Positions 15,981-25,590 of a stretch of 64,000 nt of DNA are shown here, in pieces (position 1 is the stretch's first letter; every line of letters begins with the position of its first letter). Location: the NCBI GenBank assembly GCA_913054135.1, contig CAJXJK010000006.1:124001-188000 (forward strand), given 5' to 3'. The notes beneath the pieces were generated by a model. It was not told where the DNA came from. It ran no database searches and saw only the letters and a list, made by a program, of their open reading frames with translations. Origin of the DNA: an uncultured Flavobacteriales bacterium. Its GTDB lineage: Bacteria; Bacteroidota; Bacteroidia; Flavobacteriales_D; Crocinitomicaceae. The translations under genes and the position numbers were made by a program.

Positions 15981-17942
15981 TTATAGTTCATCTTCTGATA
16001 AAACAACTAAGAAATCACCTTCATTTATAGTTACTTGCTCATCTTTCGGAAGATTTAATCGCACTCCAAAATTTGAACTTGAATCTTTACTCATATCTCC
16101 TTTTCTAATCCCTAAACAAACTTCATCACGTTTAAGAGCTAATCCAATAAGATCGCCAAATCTCACTTTTGCAGGGAATTCACTGAAATATAAATCGGCT
16201 GGTTTAACGTAAATCTCAGAGCCATCTTCAGAGAATAAATCATCATAAAGAGCCTTAATTAAAGGTTCTTCAGACAATTGAGCTAAAATCATTGTGATCA
16301 GTTTATTACTAATAATGAAATCATCTACATCAGTTTGAGTGATAATTTCTTGATTCTCAGAGTTCAATACTTGAGTAATGATATTTGTGTGCACATCTAC
16401 TCCACCTTCTTGTTTGATATTTCTCAATAACAACAGAATAATCAAAGTGTCAGAGTCAATTTTATCTGCAGATAGTTCAGAAGTGTTTTGAGATAAAATA
16501 ATAATATTGTCGTATTCAAACGGATTACATGATTGCAATGTTTCCAACTTAAGTGGATCCGCATTTCGCATTGTAATTTCAAAGTCTTCATACTCCTTCT
16601 TCATTTCCTCTACCTTTGATGTTAATATGTCATCTGGTTCATTAAAAATGATATCCACCTTCGTTCCACTGGTCAAATAATCCGCAGACTCTCTAACGAA
16701 TATCTCAGCTACACTATGCCATCCAAGAATTAGAATGTTCTTACTTTTTTGCTCGAGCTTTTTACCAGACAGATTTAAATCAACCGGCTTCATTATTGAA
16801 TTCTCTTGGAAATCAATGGTAGAATCATCTTCTGCCAAAATGATTACTTGATCGTCAGGAACAAGCATATAATTCTCTTCAGGTCGTAATCTAATCCCAT
16901 CCTGCTCATTGTATACTCCTAACGGAATACCATCTATAAAGTGAAAAGGTAATCTACCAAAGCTCACTCCATTCCAATCGGCTTCATAGAAGTACACTTC
17001 ACAACCGTCAAAAGAAAGCATCTCATTGTATACCATCTCTAAACCAGATGTAAGAGAAGTTTGAACCAAGAGTTTCCCCATAATGTCCCAGCTATCTAAT
17101 GCTATTATATTCTCATCTTTAAAGAATGATATTAACTGACGTTTTTCTTCAGAGAATATCTCAGCAATAATTGGTAATTCATTTTTACCATCTTGACAAG
17201 AAATAATCGCCATAATAGCTTTTACTGAAAGTACATCTGAACTTAACTTCTCATCTAAGGTTGAACTCTCAGAGCAAGTTGCTAATAAGATGACAGACTT
17301 TGCCTTCTTAATGTTTACTCTGTGTAGCTCATTGATATTTGCAAAATCTCCAGTTGTCGTAATAATTCTAGTAGTTCCTGTAGATGGTAATCTTTTGGCA
17401 ATCATGTCATCCATCTCTTCTTTGCCCATTGTAGACAATATCACAACACTCGCATCTTTCTCTGATTCATTCGCAATTATCAACTCTCTAATAATATCTA
17501 CAACTCTCTCATTCCATCCTAAAATCAAAGTATGATCCTCTTCTATCACCACACCCCTGCCTTTTCTGAAGTTATAAAGTACCTTCTCAAGAGATGTTGT
17601 AATGAAGGCAATAAGCATTGAAAGAATAATTACACCTACTAATCCTGCTAGAACCGTAGAGATTTTTACCCAAATAGATTGGGTATTATCTTGATTCATA
17701 TTACCTGGATCTGTCATTTGTAGCCAGGTACGCCAAACATCATCTTCTTGACCGTGGTAGTATTCATCTACTGAAGGATCCACATCTACTCCAGTCATAT
17801 TAACTATTAGAACTCTGATTCCGACTATCACTAAGAATAATACAATGAATACTATAAATAGACTGACAAAGATGGATGCACCACCTTTACTTAAGTATTG
17901 TCCGAATCGGTATCTGAGTTTATCTTTTATTGAAAATGACAT
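15981..17942 (-). CDS. CASTOR/POLLUX-related ion channel protein with RCK domains
   Basis: 653 residues. Two membrane segments (about 24-48 and 93-117) flank an extracytoplasmic loop, then GRGVVIEEDHTLILGWNERVVDIIRELI starts a Rossmann-like RCK domain; a second begins near residue 400 (SKNILILGWHSVAEIFVRESA). The two ILGW motifs and the overall plan match bacterial relatives of plant CASTOR/POLLUX (DMI1) channels, thought to be ligand-gated cation channels; ion and ligand are unknown here. C-terminal stretches resemble TrkA-C domains (FGDLIGLALKRDEVCLGIR). No other start exists near the N-terminus, and a GC-rich hairpin directly abuts the ATG. Confidence 0.86.
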   Translation of the reverse strand: MSFSIKDKLRYRFGQYLSKGGASIFVSLFIVFIVLFLVIVGIRVLIVNMTGVDVDPSVDEYYHGQEDDVWRTWLQMTDPGNMNQDNTQSIWVKISTVLAGLVGVIILSMLIAFITTSLEKVLYNFRKGRGVVIEEDHTLILGWNERVVDIIRELIIANESEKDASVVILSTMGKEEMDDMIAKRLPSTGTTRIITTTGDFANINELHRVNIKKAKSVILLATCSESSTLDEKLSSDVLSVKAIMAIISCQDGKNELPIIAEIFSEEKRQLISFFKDENIIALDSWDIMGKLLVQTSLTSGLEMVYNEMLSFDGCEVYFYEADWNGVSFGRLPFHFIDGIPLGVYNEQDGIRLRPEENYMLVPDDQVIILAEDDSTIDFQENSIMKPVDLNLSGKKLEQKSKNILILGWHSVAEIFVRESADYLTSGTKVDIIFNEPDDILTSKVEEMKKEYEDFEITMRNADPLKLETLQSCNPFEYDNIIILSQNTSELSADKIDSDTLIILLLLRNIKQEGGVDVHTNIITQVLNSENQEIITQTDVDDFIISNKLITMILAQLSEEPLIKALYDDLFSEDGSEIYVKPADLYFSEFPAKVRFGDLIGLALKRDEVCLGIRKGDMSKDSSSNFGVRLNLPKDEQVTINEGDFLVVLSEDEL

Positions 17943-17967
17943 AGGGCCAAATTTAAAATGAGGCCCT
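17943..17967. other. GC-rich inverted repeat abutting a start codon
   Basis: Six-bp perfect arms AGGGCC/GGCCCT, 13-nt AT-rich loop. On the minus strand the second arm ends on the base before the ATG of the CASTOR/POLLUX-like gene, leaving no room for a Shine-Dalgarno site, and the loop contains TAAATTTG. Confidence 0.5.
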
Positions 17968-18000
17968 TAAGATAAGTAAAAATGTCTTTTAGAAAATGGC

Positions 18001-18471
18001 TTACTTATTCTCGTATTTTGAGAGGATTGAAAGTAGTTCTTTCGGCTTCTTGAAACCATTAATAGTTCCAATTTTCACTTGTCTTTTTGACAAAACTACG
18101 AAAGTTGGAAAGCTCATTCTACCACCTAACAAATTATACGCAAGCTCGTTATAAGTTTTGCTACCATATGTTTTAGACTCATAGAGCTTTTTCTTGAAAG
18201 CAATTGCATCTTTAGACTCTGCATCCATTTTTACCGCATAAAAGTGTTCGTTCATGTACGAAACCACTTTGGGATCTTTGAAAGTAGAATTATCCATTTT
18301 CACGCACCAACCACACCATGTAGTATAGATATCAATGAATAGCGGCTTTTTGTCTTCTTCGTTTGCATCAATAGCAGATTCAAAATCATACCATTTTATT
18401 GATTGCTCTTTCTCATCTTGAGAAAAGCCAATAAAACTTGCAAACGATATTATTAAAAGAAGAAATCTCAT
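18001..18471 (-). CDS. Periplasmic thioredoxin-fold protein
   Basis: 156 residues. Signal peptide MRFLLLIISFASFIGFS, then a thioredoxin fold of the Thioredoxin_7/DsbD-C type: KPLFIDIYTTWCGWCVKMD with redox pair Cys53-Gly-Trp-Cys56, the following TFKDPKVVSYMNEHFYAVKMDAE block, and the cis-Pro loop at MSFPTFVVL. It probably reduces or rearranges disulfides of exported proteins. It lies 24 nt downstream of the DPP4 gene and is probably co-transcribed with it. Confidence 0.88.
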   Translation of the reverse strand: MRFLLLIISFASFIGFSQDEKEQSIKWYDFESAIDANEEDKKPLFIDIYTTWCGWCVKMDNSTFKDPKVVSYMNEHFYAVKMDAESKDAIAFKKKLYESKTYGSKTYNELAYNLLGGRMSFPTFVVLSKRQVKIGTINGFKKPKELLSILSKYENK

Positions 18472-18495
18472 ACTATGAAAGACGATTAAAAGGTA

Positions 18496-20661
18496 TTAGA
18501 GGTTTGCCTTAGTGAAGGTTAACATTTTGTTAAATAAATGAAGCCTAGTGTATCCTCCGTAAATTCCGTGCGTTTTATTTGTGTAGATGAACATATCGAA
18601 ATCTTTGTTCTCTTTCACTAATGCATCAACCATTTCCATTGTGTTTTGAACATGTACATTATCATCTCCCGAACCGTGAACTAGTAGATACTTCCCTTTC
18701 ATCTTACTTACATGATTAATAGGAGAATTATCTTCATACCCATCATTGTTCTCAGCCGGCGTTCTCATAAATCTTTCTGTATAAATGTTGTCATACCATT
18801 TCCAATTTGTAACTGGAGCTACTGCTATACCCATCTTAAACACATCCGCCCCCTTAGTCATACAAAGAGAAGTCATATAGCCTCCATAACTCCAACCCAT
18901 CACTCCTATTCTATCTGGATCAACAAATTTCCATTTCTGAACTTCTTTGGCGCAAGCAATCATATCTTCAGTTTCTAATTTCCCTAATTGCAAATAAGTA
19001 GACTTTTTAAAGTCAGCTCCACGATACATTGTACCTCTAGTATCTACAGAAACTACAATGTAGCCTTCTTGAGCTAATAACTGGTGGTAATGAAAATTTG
19101 CACCAGACCACGAATCAGTAACAGTATTGTGTCCAGGACCATTATAAATATTAAAGTAAACAGGATACTTTTTAGACTCATCAAAGTTTGGTGGTTTTAC
19201 AATGAAGGCGTTTAGCTCGTCACCAGCATGACCTTTGACAGTAATGAACTCTTTCTTTGCCAAATTATACTCACTCAACTTCTTTTTAAGATCTTTATTA
19301 TCAACTAACACATCAAGTTCTTTTCCTTTCGCATTGTGTACTGAGATTCTTGCAGGTTCATTGGCATTTGAATAGTAATTGATGTAATACTTCATCCCTT
19401 GACTAAACATTGCATCATTCGTCCCTTTCAATTCTGACAATTTCGTTTTTGAAGAACCATCAAATTTTATGGAGTAAAGCGCTTTGTAAATAGCTCCTTC
19501 TTCAGCTGAGACATAATACACTAGGCCTTTCTTTGAATTCACTCCTTTTAACTCAACAACATCCCAATCACCTTTAGTGATTTGAGTAGTTTTACCGTCT
19601 AAACCTACTTGGTAGATGTGATTAAATCCGTCTCTTTCTGATGTTCTTAAAAATGACTCTCCGTCATCAAGAAAAATTAAGTTATCATCTACATCAACAT
19701 ATGTCTTTGATTCATCTTGATGTATGATCGCTCCCTTCTTCCCAGTCTCGTCATATTCAGCAATGGCATAAACCAAGTTGTTTTGATGTCTATTTAATGA
19801 TAGATAAACCAGCTTATTATCATCTTTTGTCCATTTCATTCTTGGCACATATTCAAACGGACCTCTTTCAATCTCTACAGTCTTGGCATCTTCAAGGTTA
19901 TACATGTTAAGCGATAACTTTGAATTGTCTTCACCTGCCTTTGGATACTTAAATGTGTATTGAACTGGATAAATCTCATTTCGATAGTAATCCATTGTGA
20001 AGTCTTTTACCTCTGATTCATCAAATTTTAAAAAAGCAATTTTTGTTCCTTTTGGTGACCATTCCCAAGCCTTAGTTAAAGAAAATTCTTCTTCGTAAAC
20101 CCAATCAGTAGACCCATTGATTGCTCCATTTGTACTTCCGTCAGATGTAATCTGCGTAACAGAACCTGATTTCAAATCTTTGTAAAACAGATTGTTTTCA
20201 TACACAAAGGCCACTTTAGAACCATCAGGAGAAAACTCAGCCAACATTTCTTTAGACTCTTTATTGTAAAGGGCTTCTGCTTCACCCGACTTCAAGTCTA
20301 CCACATAATATTTCGCAGTAAAACTTCTTCGGTAAATAGATTTAACCTCAGTTGCCAAGAGCATTTTAGTTTCATCTGCATTAAAAAAGTAATTATCAAT
20401 AGTGATGTCTTTTAGCTTTGAACCATCCAATATAGTAGAAACTGGAGTACCAAAATCTGTGTAGCTGTACTTTACAATTTTATCTTTTTCAAGAGCTGAA
20501 AAATGTTCTCCATCATTCATGGAACTCACTGAGTAAACATAGTCTGCTGAGAATTCACGAGACGCCCAAATGATATCGTTTGTTAATTGTTTTTCTTGGG
20601 AAATTACTGGATTTGAAGCCGTTAAGAAGACTAACAATAGAGGTGATAATGCTTTTTTCAT
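18496..20661 (-). CDS. Dipeptidyl-peptidase IV (S9B prolyl peptidase)
   Basis: 721 residues, exported (signal peptide ending VISQ). Cleaves X-Pro dipeptides from peptide N-termini in the periplasm or at the surface. N-terminal half is the beta-propeller (DPP IV N domain) with the substrate N-terminus clamp in DWVYEEEFSLTKAWEWSP. The C-terminal alpha/beta hydrolase carries Ser591 in GWSYGGYM, the acid in HGSGDDNVHVQ (Asp666/667) and His698 in NKTHGIYGG. Length is standard. With the S46 peptidase and PepD in the window this suggests peptide feeding. Transcribed from the promoter at 20684-20691, with the thioredoxin gene following. Confidence 0.96.
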   Translation of the reverse strand: MKKALSPLLLVFLTASNPVISQEKQLTNDIIWASREFSADYVYSVSSMNDGEHFSALEKDKIVKYSYTDFGTPVSTILDGSKLKDITIDNYFFNADETKMLLATEVKSIYRRSFTAKYYVVDLKSGEAEALYNKESKEMLAEFSPDGSKVAFVYENNLFYKDLKSGSVTQITSDGSTNGAINGSTDWVYEEEFSLTKAWEWSPKGTKIAFLKFDESEVKDFTMDYYRNEIYPVQYTFKYPKAGEDNSKLSLNMYNLEDAKTVEIERGPFEYVPRMKWTKDDNKLVYLSLNRHQNNLVYAIAEYDETGKKGAIIHQDESKTYVDVDDNLIFLDDGESFLRTSERDGFNHIYQVGLDGKTTQITKGDWDVVELKGVNSKKGLVYYVSAEEGAIYKALYSIKFDGSSKTKLSELKGTNDAMFSQGMKYYINYYSNANEPARISVHNAKGKELDVLVDNKDLKKKLSEYNLAKKEFITVKGHAGDELNAFIVKPPNFDESKKYPVYFNIYNGPGHNTVTDSWSGANFHYHQLLAQEGYIVVSVDTRGTMYRGADFKKSTYLQLGKLETEDMIACAKEVQKWKFVDPDRIGVMGWSYGGYMTSLCMTKGADVFKMGIAVAPVTNWKWYDNIYTERFMRTPAENNDGYEDNSPINHVSKMKGKYLLVHGSGDDNVHVQNTMEMVDALVKENKDFDMFIYTNKTHGIYGGYTRLHLFNKMLTFTKANL

Positions 20662-20683
20662 TCTTTTTCTTGAATATTTGAAT

Positions 20684-20691
20684 CAAATATA
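20684..20691 (-). promoter_or_regulatory. -7 element of the DPP4 promoter
   Basis: TATATTTG on the minus strand, exact match to TAnnTTTG, 22 nt before the ATG at 20661. A TTG lies upstream but only 13 nt away, so the -33 element is unclear. Confidence 0.42.
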
Positions 20692-20751
20692 TCAATTATT
20701 CTGCCAAGCTTTATCCCTTTAGTTTTGAAGGATTAGGAAAGATATTAACGG

Positions 20752-21672
20752 TTAATATTGAGCATAAAGAGAAAGTACTTTATCCTTCTTGATTTCTAAG
20801 GTGTCAGCTGCATTAACCCAATGAATTTTGTAGCCATTTTTTTCCATCCTTCTGAACCAAGTCATTTGGCGCTTTGAAAACTGATGGATAGCAGTATTAA
20901 GACCATCAAAGAGCTCTTTCTTTGAAATTTCTTTTCTTAAATAAAGGCTTAACCATTTATACTCCAAGCCAAAAAACGACAACTCGTCATGGGTTAGATG
21001 ATTTTCAATCAAATACTCGGCCTCTTCAATCAATCCATTATTAAGTCTATGACTCAGCCTTTTCGTAATCTTCTCTCTTCTTAAATCCCGCTCAATTTCA
21101 ACTCCAATAATCAAAGAATCAATCTCTTCGTATTTTCTGGGTTTCCAATTAGGGTTTTGAAGCATAAACTCATGGATCGCAATAGCCCTAATTTTTCTTG
21201 CAGAAGTACGAGCATTCAAGTCATTTCTGAGTAAATCTGGCAGCTTAGCATATCTCATTTCAAGCCCCTTTTCGTCTAAGGACTCTAATTCCGCCCTCAG
21301 TTCGGGCTTAGTTTCAATCCCTAAGTATGATGATCCTTTGAGAGCGGTCTCTATGTATAAGCCTGAGCCTCCGCAGAGAATGGGAGTCTTACTCCTATCT
21401 CTGATATCTCCCAAGGCTTTATGAAAATCGATCTGATATTCGGCAATATTGTATTTGTAGTTAGGGTCTTTGATGTCGATAAGGTGAAAAGGAATTGATT
21501 GCGCGTCCACCGTATATTCTTCAATGTCTTTACCTGTACCAATATCCATGTATTTATAAATCTGTCGGCTGTCTGCTGAGATGATTTCGGCATCAAGTTC
21601 TAATGACAGGTGACAAGCTAACTCTGTTTTACCAGATGCCGTAGGACCTAATATGGTGATCATTTTCTTCAT
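20752..21672 (-). CDS. miaA: tRNA dimethylallyltransferase
   Basis: 306 residues from the ATG at 21672, which overlaps the aroE TGA by one base (TGATG); seven more residues could be read upstream but lie inside aroE. Transfers a dimethylallyl group to A37 of tRNAs reading UNN codons. P-loop LGPTASGKTELA at the N-terminus, then ADSRQIYKYMDIGTGK, the PFHLIDIKDP block, CGGSGLYIETAL and the late RQMTWFRRM motif: all family landmarks are in order. Translationally coupled to aroE. Confidence 0.97.
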   Translation of the reverse strand: MKKMITILGPTASGKTELACHLSLELDAEIISADSRQIYKYMDIGTGKDIEEYTVDAQSIPFHLIDIKDPNYKYNIAEYQIDFHKALGDIRDRSKTPILCGGSGLYIETALKGSSYLGIETKPELRAELESLDEKGLEMRYAKLPDLLRNDLNARTSARKIRAIAIHEFMLQNPNWKPRKYEEIDSLIIGVEIERDLRREKITKRLSHRLNNGLIEEAEYLIENHLTHDELSFFGLEYKWLSLYLRKEISKKELFDGLNTAIHQFSKRQMTWFRRMEKNGYKIHWVNAADTLEIKKDKVLSLYAQY

Positions 21673-22403
21673 CAAGAGTTCCAAATCTCCCAAGCTTTCT
21701 CAGCTTGCTGCTCTAGCATTGTTTTCCCATTAAGAGTCCAGGCTCCTTTATCTTTGCATCTTTTTAAAAATTCAGTTTGAATAGGATTATAGATTAGATC
21801 TATCGCTAAATGTTCTTCGGTAACAAACTCATACGGTATGTTTGGACATTGCTCTATTTCAGGAAAAGTCCCCAAGGGTGTGCAGTTCACAATGATCTTG
21901 CAAAACGTCATCATATTCTCATTCATCTCTTCATAGGTGAACTCGTCTTCTCTTTGCGGATTTCTTGATATGTAAATGACTTCACAACCCAAACCTTCCA
22001 ACACATAAGCTATGGCCTTACTTGCACCTCCTGTCCCCAGAATCACAGCTCTTTCATGTCTTGATTTGAAAAAAGGCTTAATCATCTGTTTGAAACCATA
22101 CACATCTGTATTGTGTCCGATTAGCTTTCCATCTGAAAATCTTACTGTATTCACTGCTCCAACATCTGCTGCAACCTCTGAAAGTTCGTTTAAATATGGA
22201 ATGATTGATTCTTTATAAGGGATTGTGACGTTCAAGCCAGACAAATCTTCTTTATTAAGAATGGGAATTAATTCATCAATCTCAGACAATTCATAATTCA
22301 AATACTGAGCGTCTACCCTATTTTCGTTGAACTTTTGCTCAAAATAAGATTTAGAAAATGAATGTCCGAGACACTTCCCTATTAAACCAAATTTTCTTTT
22401 CAT
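21672..22403 (-). CDS. aroE: Shikimate dehydrogenase
   Basis: 243 residues. NADP-dependent reduction of 3-dehydroshikimate to shikimate. Shikimate-site motif GKCLGHSFSKSYF near the N-terminus, catalytic Lys64 in NVTIPYKESI and Asp100 in GHNTDVYGF, then the nucleotide loop LGTGGASKAIAYVL. The family is usually 260-290 residues; this one is at the short end, as is common in Bacteroidota. First gene of the aroE-miaA pair, downstream of the ilvE terminator. Confidence 0.96.
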   Translation of the reverse strand: MKRKFGLIGKCLGHSFSKSYFEQKFNENRVDAQYLNYELSEIDELIPILNKEDLSGLNVTIPYKESIIPYLNELSEVAADVGAVNTVRFSDGKLIGHNTDVYGFKQMIKPFFKSRHERAVILGTGGASKAIAYVLEGLGCEVIYISRNPQREDEFTYEEMNENMMTFCKIIVNCTPLGTFPEIEQCPNIPYEFVTEEHLAIDLIYNPIQTEFLKRCKDKGAWTLNGKTMLEQQAEKAWEIWNS

Positions 22404-22413
22404 TGTCTGGTAT

Positions 22414-22445
22414 AAAAAAAGGGAATTCCATAAGAAACTCCCTTT
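22414..22445 (-). terminator. Rho-independent terminator of ilvE
   Basis: On the minus strand AAAGGGA (22445-22439) pairs with TCCCTTT (22424-22418), followed by four more T, giving a T7 run. It lies 21 nt after the ilvE stop and 11 nt before the aroE start. Confidence 0.75.
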
Positions 22446-22465
22446 GATATTATTTTTTTATTCAA

Positions 22466-23536
22466 TTAGATTTTCATCAACCAATTGAACTTATCAGCTT
22501 CGATTCCTTTTTTATAATTCGTTACATAAGTTTTCACTTTGTTTGAGAACTTTCTGTCAGCAACTGCAGGCAACTCATAAGTTGTGCCTTCATATCCGAT
22601 ATGAGAAATTGGCGCAATCGTAGCAGCTGTACCAGCCCCAAAAGCATCCTGTAAAGTACCATTGTTGATAGCATCCATAATCTCAACTACCGTAACTGCT
22701 CTTTCTTCAACTTTATATCCCCAATCCTTTGCAATCTCAACTACCGATCTCTTAGTGATCCCTTTAAGGATAGTATCTTTTGTTTCGTCAGGAGTAATAA
22801 TAACATCATTGATCACAAATACAACATTCATTGTACCTGCTTCTTCAATAAAAGTATGTGTTTTAGCATCTGTCCAAATCAATTGTCTAAAACCTTCTTC
22901 AGCAGCCAATTTTGCAGGATAAAGAGAACTAGCATAATTCCCTGCAGCTTTTGCTCTACCAACTCCACCTTCTGCAGCTCGAGTATAATATGTTTCAATT
23001 TTAACTTTAACAGGGTCAGCATAATAAGCACCAACCGGACTCGTGATAATGACAAATTTATATTTTTCAGACGGCCTAATCCCTACATAATCATCTGTAG
23101 CAATCATGAAAGGTCTTATATATAACGACTGTCCTTCATTTGAAGGAACCCATTCTTTATCTAATTCTAAAAGAGTCCTTAAGCCCTCTAAAAACAGCTC
23201 TTCAGGGATTTCGGCCATACACATTCTATCCGCAGATTCATTGAATCTTTTAGCGTTCATGTCTGGTCTAAAAACCAATACATCACCATCAACTCCTTTT
23301 TGAGCTTTTAAACCTTCAAAAATTGCTTGGCCATAATGCAAGGCAGAAGTTGCTGGATGCAATTCAAGATTGTTGAAAGGAACAATAGTTGGTGTACCCC
23401 ACTTACCATCTGCATAATCTATCTCAAACATGTGGTCTGAAAAGATTTTTCCGAAAGGAAGGTTATCAAAATCTACTTCTGATAATCTTGACTTTGATGT
23501 TTTGGTAATTTGAATGTTATTTATAGTAGTATCCAT
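22466..23536 (-). CDS. ilvE: Branched-chain amino acid aminotransferase
   Basis: 356 residues, fold-type IV PLP enzyme that interconverts Leu, Ile and Val with their 2-oxo acids. The start region (MFEIDYADGKWGTPTIVPF), LHYGQAIFEGLKA and the PLP Lys196 in GRAKAAGNYASSLYPAK fit the type II, eukaryote-like BCAT group. The later motif FGAGTAATIAPI is also present. Monocistronic between its own promoter (23560-23590) and terminator. Confidence 0.96.
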   Translation of the reverse strand: MDTTINNIQITKTSKSRLSEVDFDNLPFGKIFSDHMFEIDYADGKWGTPTIVPFNNLELHPATSALHYGQAIFEGLKAQKGVDGDVLVFRPDMNAKRFNESADRMCMAEIPEELFLEGLRTLLELDKEWVPSNEGQSLYIRPFMIATDDYVGIRPSEKYKFVIITSPVGAYYADPVKVKIETYYTRAAEGGVGRAKAAGNYASSLYPAKLAAEEGFRQLIWTDAKTHTFIEEAGTMNVVFVINDVIITPDETKDTILKGITKRSVVEIAKDWGYKVEERAVTVVEIMDAINNGTLQDAFGAGTAATIAPISHIGYEGTTYELPAVADRKFSNKVKTYVTNYKKGIEADKFNWLMKI

Positions 23537-23559
23537 TGATTAAGGCTCTTTTGATGTCG

Positions 23560-23590
23560 CGAAGATAGTCATTTAAAACTGTTTAATCAA
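23560..23590 (-). promoter_or_regulatory. Promoter of ilvE
   Basis: Minus strand TTG (23590-23588), 20-nt spacer, TATCTTCG (23567-23560), one mismatch to TAnnTTTG. Expected start near 23553, about 17 nt before the ATG. Confidence 0.45.
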
Positions 23591-23685
23591 GCCCCAAGTA
23601 GGCTTTGCATCACAATTCTTCTTCGTATGAACATTCTTAGTACTTTTAATGCTGCTAAAGACGAATGACTGATTGAAATATTACA

Positions 23686-25590
23686 TTGAAAGATCCAAAA
23701 GAAATATTGAAAGCATATTGGGGCTTTGACGATTTCAGACCAAATCAGCTCGAGATTATCAATGAAATTGTGAACAACAGGGATATTCTAGCGCTTCTTC
23801 CTACTGGCGGAGGGAAATCTATCTGCTATCAGGTCCCTGCTCTAATGCAAGAAGGCATTTGTGTAGTTATATCTCCACTCATTGCCTTAATGCAAGACCA
23901 GGTTCAAAATTTGAATTCAAAAGGAATCAAGGCTATTGCAATCACTTCAGGAATGGGTACTCGGCAAATTGATCGTCTTTTAGACAACTGCGTTTATGGA
24001 GGATACAAATTCTTATATGTTTCTCCTGAAAGATTAAAATCCCGATTGTTCCTTTCTCGTTTTGAAAAAATGAACGTCTCTTTCATTGCTGTTGATGAAG
24101 CACATTGTATCTCAGAATGGGGATTTGACTTCAGGCCTTCATATCGAGATATTTCTGATTTAAAGAAACTTAAGCAGAACCTTACTATTTCAGCATTCAC
24201 AGCCACAGCCACTTCTGAAGTTGTTGCGGACATTCAGGATAAACTTGAGTTTAAGAAACCAAATCTAATTTCTTCTTCATTTTTTAGACCTAATCTGATT
24301 TATGATGTGGTGGAATGTGATAACAAACTAAACAGAATTGAAGAACAGCTTCTTTCTCAAAAAGCATCAAGTATTGTTTATTGCAGCACAAGAAAAGAGG
24401 TAAAGTCAGTTTGTCAACATCTTATTAATAAAGGGATTAAGGCCAACTTCTATCACGGTGGTCTTGACTATAAGAGTAGAAAAGATAGACAGGCAGAATG
24501 GATGAATTCAGATTCTTCGGTCATTGTTTGCACAAATGCATTTGGTATGGGTATCGACAAATCGAATGTCAAACTTGTGCTTCACTACTCTATTCCCGAA
24601 ACACTTGAAGCTTATTTCCAGGAGGCTGGAAGAGCTGGTAGAGACGGCAATGATGCCAGGGCAATACTGTTTTACGAAAAGGCAGATATTCAAAAGTTAC
24701 GTGAGAAGATTGAACTGAAATTTCCCGAGATTAAGCAAATCAAAAAAGTCTACAATGCACTGGGCAATTTCTTTCAACTGGCCATAGGATCAGGACTTGA
24801 AGAGAGCTACCCTATTGATATCATGGAGTTTTGTGACAGATATAGTTTCGACTTAATGGAAACATTTAATTCCCTGAAATTTCTTGAGTTATCTGGTTTT
24901 ATAGCGGTTTCAGAGAATTTTCAAGTTCCTTCAAAAATTCAAATAACAGCTGACAAGACCACACTTTATAACTATCAAGTGAAATCTCAGGAGATTAATA
25001 AGATTGTTCAATTTATCATTCGGACTCAAATGGGTGTTTTTGACAATCTCACTATCATTAATGAAAAGAAAGTATCTAAAGAACTAAATATTTCGTTTAA
25101 AAAAGTCACTGAAACGCTCAAAACACTCCATGAGCTTGATATTGTGAATTATCTTCCAAGTTTGAATGGAACGCATATTTACTATAAAACTGAGCGTTTG
25201 AATGAGCAAAATCTTTCTTTACCTACCGAACTCTATCATAAAAGGAAGAAACTTGCAGAGAAAAAACTGCAGCAGAACATAGAATTTTTAAAATCAGATT
25301 CATGCACAAGTAAAATGCTGTTAAACTATTTTGATCAGAAAGAAGCTGAAAATTGCGAAAGATGCACGAGATGCCTCCATGCTAAAAACCCACAAAACCC
25401 TGATTTAAAACACTTAATAGGTAACCACATAAAGAATCAATTCAATACGGTCAACGAAATTATAATCACAGATTTAATAGCGGTTTTCTCTGAATATAAA
25501 AGAGAAAAAGTTTTGGAAGCAATTAGATGGCTAAGCGACCACAATGAAGTTCATGTTGACGCATTGGGCAAAAGACTCACCAGACCTTAA
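23686..25590 (+). CDS. recQ: RecQ-family DNA helicase, HRDC-less form
   Basis: 634 residues, 3'-5' superfamily 2 helicase. Motifs in order: LLPTGGGKSICYQVPAL with Lys44, VDEAHCISEWGFDFRP, SAFTATAT, IVYCSTRKE and the VI region HYSIPETLEAYFQEAGRAGRDG. The zinc-binding Cys cluster is late (ENCERCTRCL, about residue 560), and there is no HRDC domain. The start is TTG at 23686; the only nearby in-frame ATG (23665) is followed by a stop. It differs clearly from the second RecQ at 38079-40187. Confidence 0.92.
   Translation: MKDPKEILKAYWGFDDFRPNQLEIINEIVNNRDILALLPTGGGKSICYQVPALMQEGICVVISPLIALMQDQVQNLNSKGIKAIAITSGMGTRQIDRLLDNCVYGGYKFLYVSPERLKSRLFLSRFEKMNVSFIAVDEAHCISEWGFDFRPSYRDISDLKKLKQNLTISAFTATATSEVVADIQDKLEFKKPNLISSSFFRPNLIYDVVECDNKLNRIEEQLLSQKASSIVYCSTRKEVKSVCQHLINKGIKANFYHGGLDYKSRKDRQAEWMNSDSSVIVCTNAFGMGIDKSNVKLVLHYSIPETLEAYFQEAGRAGRDGNDARAILFYEKADIQKLREKIELKFPEIKQIKKVYNALGNFFQLAIGSGLEESYPIDIMEFCDRYSFDLMETFNSLKFLELSGFIAVSENFQVPSKIQITADKTTLYNYQVKSQEINKIVQFIIRTQMGVFDNLTIINEKKVSKELNISFKKVTETLKTLHELDIVNYLPSLNGTHIYYKTERLNEQNLSLPTELYHKRKKLAEKKLQQNIEFLKSDSCTSKMLLNYFDQKEAENCERCTRCLHAKNPQNPDLKHLIGNHIKNQFNTVNEIIITDLIAVFSEYKREKVLEAIRWLSDHNEVHVDALGKRLTRP

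Noticed and set aside
20742-20758. Near-palindrome ATATTAAC-G-GTTAATAT over the miaA stop codon
   Set aside because: AT-rich, no T-run; may be chance.
23537-23685. tRNA or small RNA between ilvE and recQ
   Set aside because: No cloverleaf or terminator; the gap is explained by the ilvE promoter and the recQ leader.
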